DNA from: Chloroflexota bacterium
Lineage (GTDB): Bacteria; Chloroflexota; UBA11872
DNA: 64,000 bases
Assembly: GCA_022824865.1 (NCBI GenBank)
Contig: JAJDZD010000022.1
Location: 191,319-255,318 of the forward strand
Direction of reading: 5' to 3'
Shown piece after piece: positions 17,821 through 26,312 of the stretch. The notes under the pieces were generated by a model. The model was not told where the DNA came from and made no database searches. It saw only the letters and a program-made list of their open reading frames with translations. The translations under genes were made by a program, and so were the position numbers. Position 1 is the stretch's first letter, and each line of letters opens with the position of its first letter.

Positions 17821-19547
17821 CGCGGGTCCTCGATCACGCTATTCACTCCGGTGCCCGGAACGATCATCGGGTAAACGTTCTCCACCCGGTCCACGTGCAG
17901 GTCCAGCACCACTGGCCCGTCGTATTCATGGGCCATGGCAATGGCGTCGTGCATCTCATCGCGCGAGCTGGTGCCCACGCCGTGCAGTCCAAAGGCCTGG
18001 GCGACCTTGGCGAAGTCCGGGTTGTCCAGGAAGGCACCCATATAGCGGCCTTCGTAGAAGAACTCCTGCCACTGGCGGATCATGCCGAGGTGCGCGTTGT
18101 TGAGCACGGCCACTTTCACGTTGATGCCCTCGGCCGCCAGGGTGTTGAACTCCTGGATGTTGATCAGCAGGCCGCCGTCGCCGGTGACACACCAGACGTC
18201 CTGCGACTCGTCAGCTAGCTTGACGCCCATGGCGGCCGGAAGGGCGTAGCCCATCGGCCCCAGGCCGCCGGCGCTGAAGAACATGCGCGGGCGCTCGTAC
18301 CAGAAGTGCTGCGAGGCCCACATCTGGTTCTGGCCCACGTCGGCGATTACTCGCGCCTCGCCGCCGGAAATGTCGTAGATCGCTCGCACGACTTCCTGCG
18401 GCAGCACGGAGTCGGGGCTGTCGGGAATCTTTAGCGACGGATGGTCGCGCCGCCAGCCGTTCATCTGGTCCAGCCAGGGCGTGCGATCGCGCGATTCGAT
18501 CAGCGGCAACAGCTTCTGCAGGGTCAGCTTCAGGTCGCCCACGATCGGCACGTCGGTCTCCAGGACCTTGCCGATCTCGGCCGGATCAATGTCAATGTGC
18601 ACGACCTTGGCGCCCGGTCCGAACTCGTCCTCCTTGCCCACGGCCCGGTCGTCGAAGCGGGTGCCGAGGCCGATGATGCAGTCGGTCTGGCGCATGGAGA
18701 AGTTCGCGTAGGCCAGGCCGTGCATGCCGAGCATTCCGAATGAGAGCGGATGGGTCTCGGGGAACGTGCCCACCCCGTGCAGCGTGCTGACGACAGGGAT
18801 GCTGCCGCGCGTGGCGAGCTGCAAGAGCTCGTCGGCGGCGCCGGAAATGTCGATCCCGTGTCCGGCCATGATGATCGGGCGCTCGGCCGCGTTGATGACC
18901 TCGGCGGCCTTGCGGACCATCCGGGCGTTGCCGACCTTGGATGGCCGGTAGCCGCGCAGGTTCACCTGGTCGGGCGCGGTCTCGGTGGTGGTTTCCAGGA
19001 AGACGTCCTTGGGAATGTCGACGTGGACCGGGCCCGGGCGGCCGGTGGAGGCCAGGTGGAAGGCTTCCGACATCACGCGCGGCAGGTCGTCCACGTCCAT
19101 CACCAGGTAGCTGTGCTTGGTGATCGGAATGGAAATGCCGGTGACGTCGGCTTCCTGGAAGGCGTCCGAGCCGATGGCCGGACGGGCCACCTGGCCGGTG
19201 ATGTAGACCACGCCCACCGAGTCCATGATGTCGTTGGCCATGCACGTGACCATGTTGGTGGCGCCGGGCCCGGAGGTGCTGGTGGCCACGCCGACCTTGC
19301 CGGTGGCCCGCGCGTAGCCGTTGGCGGCGAAGCCCGCCGCCTGCTCGTGGCGGATCAGCACGTGCCGGATGCGGTCCTGATAGTGGTAGAGGGAGTCGTA
19401 GAACGGCAGCGAGGCGCCGCCCGGCATCCCGAAGATGACGTCGACGCCGGCGGCGAGCATGGCGTCGCACACCACCTCGCCGCCGGTACGCGGCGTCTTG
19501 GGCGTGGCGGTGGAACCGTTGGTGGATTGGCCGTTGATCGCGGACAT
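17817..19547 (-). CDS. ilvB: Acetolactate synthase, large (catalytic) subunit
   Basis: 576-aa ThDP enzyme joining two pyruvates, or pyruvate and 2-ketobutyrate. The N-terminus has GGEVVCDAMLAAGVDVIFGMPGG-type ThDP contacts with the catalytic Glu in IRHEQAAGFAANGYARATG; the ThDP/Mg motif GDGGLLINIQEFNTLAAEGINVK-type segment is near residue 453, and MIVPGTG ends the protein. First gene of the operon, about 190 nt after the T-box terminator. Confidence 0.95.
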   Translation of the reverse strand: MSAINGQSTNGSTATPKTPRTGGEVVCDAMLAAGVDVIFGMPGGASLPFYDSLYHYQDRIRHVLIRHEQAAGFAANGYARATGKVGVATSTSGPGATNMVTCMANDIMDSVGVVYITGQVARPAIGSDAFQEADVTGISIPITKHSYLVMDVDDLPRVMSEAFHLASTGRPGPVHVDIPKDVFLETTTETAPDQVNLRGYRPSKVGNARMVRKAAEVINAAERPIIMAGHGIDISGAADELLQLATRGSIPVVSTLHGVGTFPETHPLSFGMLGMHGLAYANFSMRQTDCIIGLGTRFDDRAVGKEDEFGPGAKVVHIDIDPAEIGKVLETDVPIVGDLKLTLQKLLPLIESRDRTPWLDQMNGWRRDHPSLKIPDSPDSVLPQEVVRAIYDISGGEARVIADVGQNQMWASQHFWYERPRMFFSAGGLGPMGYALPAAMGVKLADESQDVWCVTGDGGLLINIQEFNTLAAEGINVKVAVLNNAHLGMIRQWQEFFYEGRYMGAFLDNPDFAKVAQAFGLHGVGTSSRDEMHDAIAMAHEYDGPVVLDLHVDRVENVYPMIVPGTGVNSVIEDPR

Positions 19548-19738
19548 GTCGTGGGTCTCCTGAAGAGTCGTGGAAGAAGGTGTCGTGGAGTCTTGCGGGG
19601 GGAAACGCGGAGACGGCGGCTAGGCGGCATCTCCGTCGGGTACCGCGACCGCGTAGATCCGAGCGCGCGCAACGTCACGCCTGTGCGTGCTGCGTCTCAT
19701 CGCTCCATGTCCTTCGCGTCGGCCGGCTGTGCGGCAAC

Positions 19739-19766
19739 AAAAAAACCCGTCCCTCACAGGGACGGG
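19739..19766 (-). terminator. Intrinsic terminator of the T-box leader
   Basis: Perfect 8-bp stem CCCGTCCC/GGGACGGG (19746-19753 with 19759-19766), 5-nt loop, followed by seven T on the minus strand. It competes with the T-box antiterminator, placing control at transcription. Confidence 0.92.
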
Positions 19767-19975
19767 CTGTAACCCGCGGTACCACCCCGCTTGCCCGGCC
19801 GGCCGGCCGAACCGCTTCGTTACCCGATTACGGCGGGCACCGGACCGGCCTACCAGAGGGATCCTTCAACCGGTCGGCTCGGGGGCGACGTTCGGCCCGG
19901 AGAACCCGCCGGCTCACACCAATTCCGGCTCGCTCGGAGTTCTCGGGAGGCCTACTCCTCCCCGTCAACGCCTTT
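19739..19975 (-). promoter_or_regulatory. T-box leader of the ilv-leu-cimA operon, specifier read as GTC (Val)
   Basis: On the minus strand, the 14-nt T-box GGGGTGGTACCGCG (19775-19788) is followed at once by an intrinsic terminator. Upstream lies a stem I with the usual landmarks: AGTA on the 5' side, GAGAAC pairing with GTTCTC, an apical AGCGAGCC…GGTGTGAGCC region, then CCGAAC-GTC-GCCCCC. By alignment with known leaders (GAAx before the codon), the specifier is GTC (19887-19889). The UGGU in the bulge pairs with a tRNA 3' end whose discriminator is A, as in Val, Leu and Ile tRNAs. Expected action: uncharged tRNA-Val stabilises the antiterminator and turns the operon on. The T-box call is firm; the Val assignment is an inference from position. 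Confidence 0.9.
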
Positions 19976-20044
19976 GCGTTGTGCACATTGTCCCTCGGAG
20001 TCGCGACAGGCGCAGCTGACCGAGCGCGCAATGCACACAGCGCA

Positions 20045-20073
20045 ACCGTAACAACGGCTCGGGCCCGCGGCAA
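20045..20073 (-). promoter_or_regulatory. Candidate sigma-70-type promoter of the T-box leader
   Basis: Minus-strand TTGCCG (20068-20073) and TACGGT (20045-20050) are separated by 17 nt and would start transcription about 60 nt before stem I. The -35 hexamer is identical to that of the outward promoter at 63881. Sequence match only. Confidence 0.35.
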
Positions 20074-20152
20074 GGGAATTCCATGGCCACATTTCTATTC
20101 GCTGTCACGCCGCAGCTGGCACCTAACCGCGGTTGCCTGCGCATAATGCGCA

Positions 20153-20785
20153 ATGCGCGCACGCCCTGATCCGTCTTCACCCGACGGCCGTTATGTCGTC
20201 TTTGATCTGGAGACGCTGTACCTGAGCCATGAAGTCCGGGGCGGTTGGCGCAATATCCGGGACTTCGGCCTGGCCGTTGGGGTCACCATCGACGAGCACG
20301 GGCAGCAGCACGTCTGGCAGGAGCCCGACGCGCAGGATCTGATCGACTACCTGGCCGAGCATCCGCGCGTGGTCGGGTTCAACTCGCGGCGATTCGACCT
20401 GACGGTTCTATCTGCGTACGGCGACGTGTCGGCGTTACGCGAGCGGTCGTTCGACGTGCTGTTGGAGTTGCAGTCCGTTACCGGCCGCCGCAAGGGCATG
20501 CGCCTGCAGGACATCGCCGGCGCCATGTTCGGCGAGGCCAAGTCGCTCAGCGACGGCACCGAGGCCGTCCACCTGTGGCGAACCGGACGACCCGAGGACC
20601 GCCGGCGGGTGATCGACTACTGCGCCCAGGATGTTCACCTCACCAAGCGCATCCTGGAGTTCGGCGTGGATTACGGCTACGTGCTGGTGCCGGTGCCAAA
20701 TCTGCGCCGGGGGCGTACGCCCGTCCCGGCGGAGGTGGCCGTGGACTGGGCGCAGGACGACGCGTTCACGCGCGGGCGTCGCTAG
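20153..20785 (+). CDS. RNase H-like DEDDy exonuclease-domain protein
   Basis: 210-aa protein with three motifs of a DnaQ-like 3'-5' exonuclease in order: VVFDLET (D-x-E, about residue 18), GFNSRRFDL (Asp of motif II, about 70), and YCAQDV (Y-x3-D, about 160). The family is annotated as predicted RNase H-like nuclease and is often linked to helicases. It stands alone, divergent from the T-box operon; ATG start. Substrate unknown; C-terminal 40 residues are basic and lack a known domain. Confidence 0.7.
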   Translation: MRARPDPSSPDGRYVVFDLETLYLSHEVRGGWRNIRDFGLAVGVTIDEHGQQHVWQEPDAQDLIDYLAEHPRVVGFNSRRFDLTVLSAYGDVSALRERSFDVLLELQSVTGRRKGMRLQDIAGAMFGEAKSLSDGTEAVHLWRTGRPEDRRRVIDYCAQDVHLTKRILEFGVDYGYVLVPVPNLRRGRTPVPAEVAVDWAQDDAFTRGRR

Positions 20786-20829
20786 CCTCCCAGCCAGCCT
20801 TCAAACCTGTAGCTGCGGGCGGCCGGCCC

Positions 20830-21291
20830 CTACATGAACTCGAGAATCGCCTCGATTTCGACCGGCATGCCGCCAGGTAGCTGCGCCATCCCGACGGCGG
20901 AGCGCGCGTGCCGGCCATTCTCGCCCCATAGCTCCACGAACAGCTCGGAATAGCCGTTGATCACGGCCGGCTGGTCGGTGTAGTCCTCGGTGCAGTTCAC
21001 CATGCCCAGCACCTTGACGACCTGAAGGATTCGGTCGAGGTCGCCAAGCGCCTCCTTCAGCGCGCCGAGATGGGCCACGGCGATCGAGCGGGCAAACTCG
21101 GCCGCCTCGGCCGTGTCGAAATCGCGCCCGACCTTGCCCACCGGCGTGGCGCCCGTGGCGTCGACCGGGCCCGCTCCCGACAGGTACACCAGGTTGCCGC
21201 TGATGTTCCACGGCTTCAGCGGGGCTGTTGGTGGAATGCTCGGAGCCGGAAGCTCGATACCCAGATCCGCCAGCTTGCCTTCGATTTTCAT
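20830..21291 (-). CDS. RidA/YjgF/UK114-family protein
   Basis: 153-aa Rid protein. It keeps the arginine of GRHARSAVG and the glutamate of PVEIEAI that act in enamine/imine hydrolysis by RidA. ATG 21291 (MKIEGKLADLG) follows an AAAGGG ribosome-binding site; a longer frame upstream is spurious. The adjacent upstream gene is a PLP aminotransferase, 22 nt away, so deamination of a reactive enamine made by that enzyme is a plausible job. A second, divergent Rid protein is encoded at 63364-63813. Rid subfamily not assigned. Confidence 0.82.
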   Translation of the reverse strand: MKIEGKLADLGIELPAPSIPPTAPLKPWNISGNLVYLSGAGPVDATGATPVGKVGRDFDTAEAAEFARSIAVAHLGALKEALGDLDRILQVVKVLGMVNCTEDYTDQPAVINGYSELFVELWGENGRHARSAVGMAQLPGGMPVEIEAILEFM

Positions 21292-21313
21292 GCGTCCGAA
21301 ATCCCTTTCACGT

Positions 21314-22639
21314 TCAGTTGTCGAAGAGACCTTCGGCAGCCACAGCCCCAATCGCCGCGTCGAAGGCCGCCACCGTCTGCTCGATGTCCGCCTCCGTGTG
21401 CGCCGCGCTCGTGAAGCCACCGCCGGAAATCAGATGCACGCCCTCGTTCAGGAGAGCCTGGCCCAACGCATCGCCGGCAGCCCCGCCAAGGCCGCTCTTG
21501 GCCGGCTGGCCGCTAAGGCTGATGTGGAAGTACGAAGTCTCGCCGTACACCAGCGCGCCCACGTCATGGCGGTCGAAAGTCTCCTGCAGGCCTTGCCGCA
21601 ACGTTTCGCAAAGCACGTCGATGTGCGCATGCACCGCGCCGCCGGCCAGGTAATCCAGCACCGCCGTTCCGGCAGCCGCCGAGACGGGATTGGCGTTATA
21701 GGTTCCGGGGTGGGCGATGCGCTGACCGCGGTCCCAGGCAGGATCGCCTCGCTTCTCGAGCCGGTCCATGATGTCGGCTCGACCGCCCACGGCGGCGCCC
21801 GGCAGCCCGCCCGCCACGATCTTGGCCATCGTCGTCAGGTCTGGTGTGACGCCGGCCATCACCTGGAATCCACCCGGTGACATGCGAAATCCGGTCACGA
21901 CCTCGTCCAGGATCAGGACGGCGTCGTGCTCGGTCGTCAGGTCACGCAGGCCCTCAATAAAGGTCGGCGCGACGGGGAGCGCGCCCCAACCGGCGCCGCT
22001 GGGCTCCACGATCACGGCGGCGACGTCGCCCCTGGACACTTCCTCGCGCACCTGGTCCAGGTCCGTGGGCAGCGCGGTGATGGTTCCCTGGCTGGCCGCC
22101 GGAACGCCGGCGGAAGTCGGAATGTCGTACGGCTCTTCGACTGCCACGGTCGCGTAGTCGTGCCAGCCGTGGAAGTGGCCCTGGAACTTGATGATGCGGT
22201 CGCGTCCCGTGTGCGCCCGCGCCAGCCGCATGGCCATGTGCGTGGCTTCGGTTCCCGAGGAGTGGAAGCGCACGCGCTCGATGCTGGGCTTGAGTCGCTT
22301 GATCTGCTCCGCCCAGGCAATCTCGAGTTCGTGGCCGGCCCCGTAATGGGTGCCAATCGCCAGCTGCTCCCGCGCGGCGTCCACGGCCACCGGGTGCCCG
22401 TGGCCCAAGATCAACGCGCCGTGGCCCATCGTGTAGTCCACGATCTCGTTGCCGTCCACGTCCCACTTGCGCGCCCCTTTGGCGCGGGCCGTCATAACTG
22501 GGAATGGCGCCTGGATGCGGGTGTCGTGCGCCACGCCGCCGGCCAGCGCCTCGCACGCCCGCGCGCGCAGCGCCGCCGAACCGGCGTGCTGGGTTGCGAA
22601 CGACTGCTCGATCGCGCCGTTATCGGAGTCGGCGCCCAT
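21314..22639 (-). CDS. Class III aminotransferase, glutamate-1-semialdehyde aminomutase-like
   Basis: 441-aa fold-I PLP enzyme. HSSGTEATHMAMRLAR (cofactor phosphate), FQGHFHGWHD, ILDEVVTGFR (Asp to the pyridine N), and MAKIVAGGLPGAAVGG carrying the Schiff-base Lys are all present and resemble HemL most closely. ATG 22639 has GGAGG 9 nt upstream. It might supply 5-aminolevulinate, but no hemA is nearby and many HemL-like proteins act on other substrates; pairing with ridA rather than heme genes argues for caution. A TTGACA hexamer at 22725-22730 (minus) may be its -35 element. Confidence 0.75.
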   Translation of the reverse strand: MGADSDNGAIEQSFATQHAGSAALRARACEALAGGVAHDTRIQAPFPVMTARAKGARKWDVDGNEIVDYTMGHGALILGHGHPVAVDAAREQLAIGTHYGAGHELEIAWAEQIKRLKPSIERVRFHSSGTEATHMAMRLARAHTGRDRIIKFQGHFHGWHDYATVAVEEPYDIPTSAGVPAASQGTITALPTDLDQVREEVSRGDVAAVIVEPSGAGWGALPVAPTFIEGLRDLTTEHDAVLILDEVVTGFRMSPGGFQVMAGVTPDLTTMAKIVAGGLPGAAVGGRADIMDRLEKRGDPAWDRGQRIAHPGTYNANPVSAAAGTAVLDYLAGGAVHAHIDVLCETLRQGLQETFDRHDVGALVYGETSYFHISLSGQPAKSGLGGAAGDALGQALLNEGVHLISGGGFTSAAHTEADIEQTVAAFDAAIGAVAAEGLFDN

Positions 22640-22786
22640 ATGGAACCTCCAATGGGAAAAGACGGAACCCGCACTGGCGCGGGCGTTCAGGCTGGCCAAC
22701 AGGATTGAGTGTGCCAGTCCCGCATGTCAACGCGCTGGGGCTTGCTCTGCTTGGCCGCAAGGCGGAACCGTCCGTAGGCTGGCCGC

Positions 22787-23785
22787 ATGCTCTTCATCTT
22801 CCTGGGCGCCCGCGACCCACGCCTCCGAAACGCGGTTGACGCGGTGCTGGGTCATCCGGCGCCGGACGACCTGGCGTACACCCATCTCGACGGCGCGCGC
22901 GCGGGCCCTGACGAACTCAACGCCGCCTGCGGCGCGGTGTCGATGTTCGGCGAGCGTCGCAAGGTCTATCTGGACGGCGCGCCTGCCAGCGGGCCGCAGG
23001 CCCGGAAGCTCATCCAGTGGCTCACCGCCTTTACCGACGCCCGGAAGAACGACCCGGGCCTCGACACCTGCGACTTGGCCGTGTCGGTGTACCTGGATCT
23101 GGGCGACCGCCGTACCGCCGCACGAGTCAAGGCCTTCAACGCCCTCACGCAGCACGGGGCGCGCGTTCAGCAGTTCGGGCCGCTACGCGATGCCGAGGCC
23201 GTGAGATTCGTTCGCTCCGAGGCACGCCGTGCTGGAGTAAGCATCTCGGAAGACGCCGCCGCCCGCCTGGTGGAGCTCATGACGTCCGACGCCGGGCTGC
23301 TCATCAGCGAAGTCGAAAAGCTGGCGGCCTATGTCGGCTTCAACGGCGAGATAACCGAACGCGACGTTAACGCCGCCTGCGCCACCATCGGTGAACACGC
23401 GCGCTGGGACTACGTCAACGCCCTGGCCGACCGGCGCGGCGCCGAGGCGCTTGGGGTGCTGCACGACATGCTGGCGTTGCGTACGCCGCACGAGATGATC
23501 CTGGCCGACGTGACCCGCTCGCTTCGCCAACTGGCGGCGGCGCGCCAGGTCGTGGTGGAAGGCGGCAGCTACCAGCAAGTGGCACGCGCCGCCGGCGCGC
23601 CGCTCGGCCGCGGCCGCTACCTGGCCCAGCAGGCCCGGCGCATGTCCGACCGGCTGATCGCCCGCATGTACGCCGAAGTCGTGCGCACGGACGCGGCGCT
23701 CAAGTCAACGGGCGGCGACAAGGACGCGCTGCTGGAAATTCTGACCGCACGGCTGGCCACGCGGCCGGCCGACGCGCGCGCTTAG
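22787..23785 (+). CDS. holA: DNA polymerase III delta subunit
   Basis: 332-aa clamp-loader subunit. The HolA layout is seen: N-terminal Rossmann-like domain, LISEVEKLAAYVG (typical LxxExxKL helix, about residue 168), ITERDVNAAC, then a C-terminal helical collar domain with LALRTPHEMILADVTRSLRQL. It opens the beta clamp with delta' and tau/gamma. Convergent with rpsT, sharing 4 nt at the stops; holA-rpsT neighbourhood is common in bacteria. Confidence 0.9.
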   Translation: MLFIFLGARDPRLRNAVDAVLGHPAPDDLAYTHLDGARAGPDELNAACGAVSMFGERRKVYLDGAPASGPQARKLIQWLTAFTDARKNDPGLDTCDLAVSVYLDLGDRRTAARVKAFNALTQHGARVQQFGPLRDAEAVRFVRSEARRAGVSISEDAAARLVELMTSDAGLLISEVEKLAAYVGFNGEITERDVNAACATIGEHARWDYVNALADRRGAEALGVLHDMLALRTPHEMILADVTRSLRQLAAARQVVVEGGSYQQVARAAGAPLGRGRYLAQQARRMSDRLIARMYAEVVRTDAALKSTGGDKDALLEILTARLATRPADARA

Positions 23786-24069
23786 GCGGCTTCGGCCGCC
23801 CGCAACTGCCGCACCAGGCGCGACAGGCTGCGCGCCGCCTTGCGACGGTGAATGATGCCCTTGCGCGCGGCACTGTCGAGACGGCTCTGGGCCTCGCGGA
23901 TGGCGGCCCGAGCCGCCTCGGTGTCGCCCGAGTCGATCGCCTCACGGGCCTGTCTGACAAACGTTCGCACCGCCGAGCGCGTGCTTACGTTGCGGGCGCG
24001 TAGAAACCGCTGCCGGCGCACTTGCTTGGCTCGGCGTTGGTGTCGGACGAGTTCTTTAGGTGATGGCAC
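23782..24069 (-). CDS. rpsT: 30S ribosomal protein S20
   Basis: 95-aa basic helical protein matching S20: an Arg/Lys-rich N-terminal helix, STRSAVRTFVRQAREAI, and KGIIHRRKAARSLSRLVRQL. Start is GTG at 24069, unusual for S20 but with no nearby ATG. It binds the 5' domain of 16S rRNA. Confidence 0.93.
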   Translation of the reverse strand: MPSPKELVRHQRRAKQVRRQRFLRARNVSTRSAVRTFVRQAREAIDSGDTEAARAAIREAQSRLDSAARKGIIHRRKAARSLSRLVRQLRAAEAA

Positions 24070-24114
24070 GAGACAGGCGTACCCAGGGACGCAAACTCTG
24101 AGAGGTAGGCCACT

Positions 24115-24120
24115 ACTATA
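24115..24120 (-). promoter_or_regulatory. Candidate -10 element of rpsT
   Basis: TATAGT on the minus strand, about 46 nt before the rpsT start, close to the sigma-70 consensus. No convincing -35 was found; CTGACC lies 20 nt upstream. Confidence 0.35.
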
Positions 24121-24167
24121 CCAACCACGCCGCCGGGTTCGGTCAGCCGCCAGATCAGGGGAATCGT

Positions 24168-25214
24168 GTGCCGGTAATCGCGCTGGCAGGCGATTTCGAG
24201 GCCGGGGTCGAGGCCGTCTTCGCCGCCGCCGCAGGCCGGCACGTTGTTGCCGCGCCGCAGGGACGGCTGGGCGTCCAGACCGGGGCCATGTCCCTGCCGG
24301 ATCCGCGCCTTCACGACCTCCAGGCGGTCTTTCGCGCGGCCCAGACGGTGCCCGTTTCGTTCACCCTCTGGCACGCGCCGGGCCACGCGCTGGCCGCAGG
24401 CGAGCCACCCAACGCCGAATGGATCGGTCGCCTCCGCACTGCCGACGCGCTGCTACTGGTCGTCTCGGGTGAAGGCGGCCTGCAAGCCGCCGCCGATTGC
24501 CTCGACGCGCTGCGCACCGAACTGGCCGTGCTGGACCTGGCGGTGCTCGAACCGGCCCAGCAGCGCCTGCAGGAACGTCTGACCAGCGGTCCGCGCATCG
24601 AACGACGCGAGGCAGGCGAGCAACTCGCCGTCGTCACCCGTGCTCGCGAGGCGCTCGAAGCCAACCGCCCAATGCTGGAGGGGCTCGCTCCGCAGGCAGT
24701 GGTCAGCCTTCGTGGCTTCGGCCTGCTGAGCGCCAAGCCCTGCGCCGTTGCCTGCAACGCGCCGGACGATGAGGCCACGGACATGAATGCTCGATGCGTC
24801 GCGGCCGGCCGCGACGACTGGTGCGTGGTCGCCGCCGCCACCGAAGCCGAACTGGATGATCTCCCGGACGAAGACGCCGCCGCCTTCCGCGAAGACCTCG
24901 GCCTCCCCGGCCTGGCTGCTCACCGCGTGGGCCAGGCGTTTCGCACGGCGCTTGACCAGATCACCTTCTACACCGGCAACACCCGATCGGTTAACGCGTG
25001 GCTCTTGCCGCGCGGTGCCACCGCTCTCGATGCCGCCGGCGCCGTCCACACCGACCTGGCCGCCGGGTTCATTCGAGCCGACGCCGTGGCGGCTGATGAT
25101 CTCATCGCCGCGGGCTCGATGGCCGCCCTGCGCGAACGTGGCCAGTTGCACCGAGTCGGTCGGGACTACGAGGTCTCAGACGGCGAGGTGATCCAGGTCC
25201 ATTTCAGCCGCTAG
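24168..25214 (+). CDS. YchF/OLA1 homologue with a degenerate nucleotide-binding domain
   Basis: 348 aa, collinear with the whole of YchF (about 363 aa). Strong matches: MSLPDPRL (YchF VPMPDPRL), the helical coiled-coil insert, and from about residue 266 the complete TGS-like C-terminal domain (FYTGN…VNAWLLPRGAT…AAGAVHTDLAAGFIRADAV…GRDYEVSDGEVI). The P-loop GLPNVGKS is replaced by GDFEAGVEA, DIAG by HAPG, and the NVNE specificity motif by CNAP. Nucleotide hydrolysis is therefore unlikely. YchF binds ribosomes and negatively affects stress responses; this variant may keep only binding. Convergent with pyrD, 11-nt overlap. Confidence 0.85.
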   Translation: MPVIALAGDFEAGVEAVFAAAAGRHVVAAPQGRLGVQTGAMSLPDPRLHDLQAVFRAAQTVPVSFTLWHAPGHALAAGEPPNAEWIGRLRTADALLLVVSGEGGLQAAADCLDALRTELAVLDLAVLEPAQQRLQERLTSGPRIERREAGEQLAVVTRAREALEANRPMLEGLAPQAVVSLRGFGLLSAKPCAVACNAPDDEATDMNARCVAAGRDDWCVVAAATEAELDDLPDEDAAAFREDLGLPGLAAHRVGQAFRTALDQITFYTGNTRSVNAWLLPRGATALDAAGAVHTDLAAGFIRADAVAADDLIAAGSMAALRERGQLHRVGRDYEVSDGEVIQVHFSR

Positions 25215-26178
25215 CGCGATCCGGTCGCGCCAGTCCCACCACTTCGGACAGGGATTCGAACCCTCGGTTCTCCAGGTAGCCGCGCAACCCGCCTACGATG
25301 CGCTCCGCCGTGCGCGGCTCGCGAAAGGTCGCGGTACCCACCTGCACGGCGGACGCTCCGGCCATCAGGAATTGCAACGCGTCGTCCGTTGTCACCACGC
25401 CGCCCATGCCGATGACCGGAATCGAAACCGTTCCGGCGACATCGTAAACGCAGCGAACGGCCAGCGGCCGGATCGCCGGGCCTGACAACCCACCAACGCC
25501 GGCGCCCAGAAAAGGCAACGCCGCCTCCGTATCAACCACCATGCCCAGCAGGGTGTTGATCAGCGACAGGGCATCGGCCCCGGCGTCTTCGGCGGCGCGG
25601 GCGATGGGCCGAAGGTCGGTCACGTTGGGCGAGAGCTTGGCGATCACCGGCAGTGACACGCCCTGCCGCACGGCCCGCACCGTCGCGGCGGCCGTCGTGG
25701 GATCGGTCGAGTAGTCCAGCCCGCCGGCCACATTTGGACACGACAGGTTGGCCTCGATGGCCACCACGTTGTCCAGCCCGTCGAACCGGGCGGCCAGCGC
25801 CGTCCAGCTATCGGGATCGTGCGCCGCAATGCTCACAACCACCGGGCACGGCAGATCCGCCCAAATCGGCGCCTTTTCCCGTACAGCCCCTTCGCCCCCG
25901 GGATTCGGCAGACCGATCGAGTTCAACATGCCGGCTGGCGTCTCAACCGTTCGCGGCGTGCGATTGCCCTCACGCGGCTCCGGGGTCACCGTCTTAGTGA
26001 CGATGGCGCCAAGCGCCGCCAGGTCCACGATGTCCCGGTATTCGTCGCCAAAGCCAAAGGTACCCGAGGCTGTCAGTACCGGCGCGCGTAGTCGCAAGCC
26101 GTATGGATGGCCGGGCGCGAGGTCTACAGCCAGCGATGGAGTCTCGGAAGCGTCGGTCGTCGTGGCTATCGCTCGCAT
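25204..26178 (-). CDS. pyrD: Dihydroorotate dehydrogenase, class 1
   Basis: 324-aa FMN enzyme oxidising dihydroorotate to orotate in pyrimidine synthesis. ASGTFGFGDEY, EPREGNRTPRTVETPAGMLNSIGLPN, the catalytic Cys in EANLSCPNVAGG (class 1 marker), KLSPNVTDL and IPVIGMGGV are present. The form resembles class 1B, which normally works with PyrK; pyrK is not in the window, so the electron acceptor is unresolved. Confidence 0.92.
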   Translation of the reverse strand: MRAIATTTDASETPSLAVDLAPGHPYGLRLRAPVLTASGTFGFGDEYRDIVDLAALGAIVTKTVTPEPREGNRTPRTVETPAGMLNSIGLPNPGGEGAVREKAPIWADLPCPVVVSIAAHDPDSWTALAARFDGLDNVVAIEANLSCPNVAGGLDYSTDPTTAAATVRAVRQGVSLPVIAKLSPNVTDLRPIARAAEDAGADALSLINTLLGMVVDTEAALPFLGAGVGGLSGPAIRPLAVRCVYDVAGTVSIPVIGMGGVVTTDDALQFLMAGASAVQVGTATFREPRTAERIVGGLRGYLENRGFESLSEVVGLARPDRASG

Positions 26179-26227
26179 ACGCCGAGGCTAGCATCGGAAA
26201 ACGGCGCGCTCGTCGTCGAAACTTATG

Positions 26228-26257
26228 TTGACTGCCAGAAAGCATCTGGCATAGCAT
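26228..26257 (+). promoter_or_regulatory. Promoter with an inverted-repeat operator candidate upstream of parA
   Basis: TTGACT (26228-26233) and TAGCAT (26252-26257) with an 18-nt spacer, about 56 nt before parA. The spacer holds a perfect 6-bp inverted repeat TGCCAG…CTGGCA (26233-26238 and 26246-26251) with a 7-nt centre. A dimeric repressor bound here would block polymerase. Sequence match only. Confidence 0.5.
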
Positions 26258-26312
26258 CCCTTCAGATCGTCGCCGTGGGGGCCGGTGGGCGACGCTTCCG
26301 TGGAGGCTCCCC

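Noticed and set aside
25246..25268. tRNA T-arm-like sequence on the minus strand (GAGGGTTCGAATCCCT)
   Set aside because: It lies in the conserved end of pyrD, with no acceptor or anticodon arm and no CCA at the right distance.
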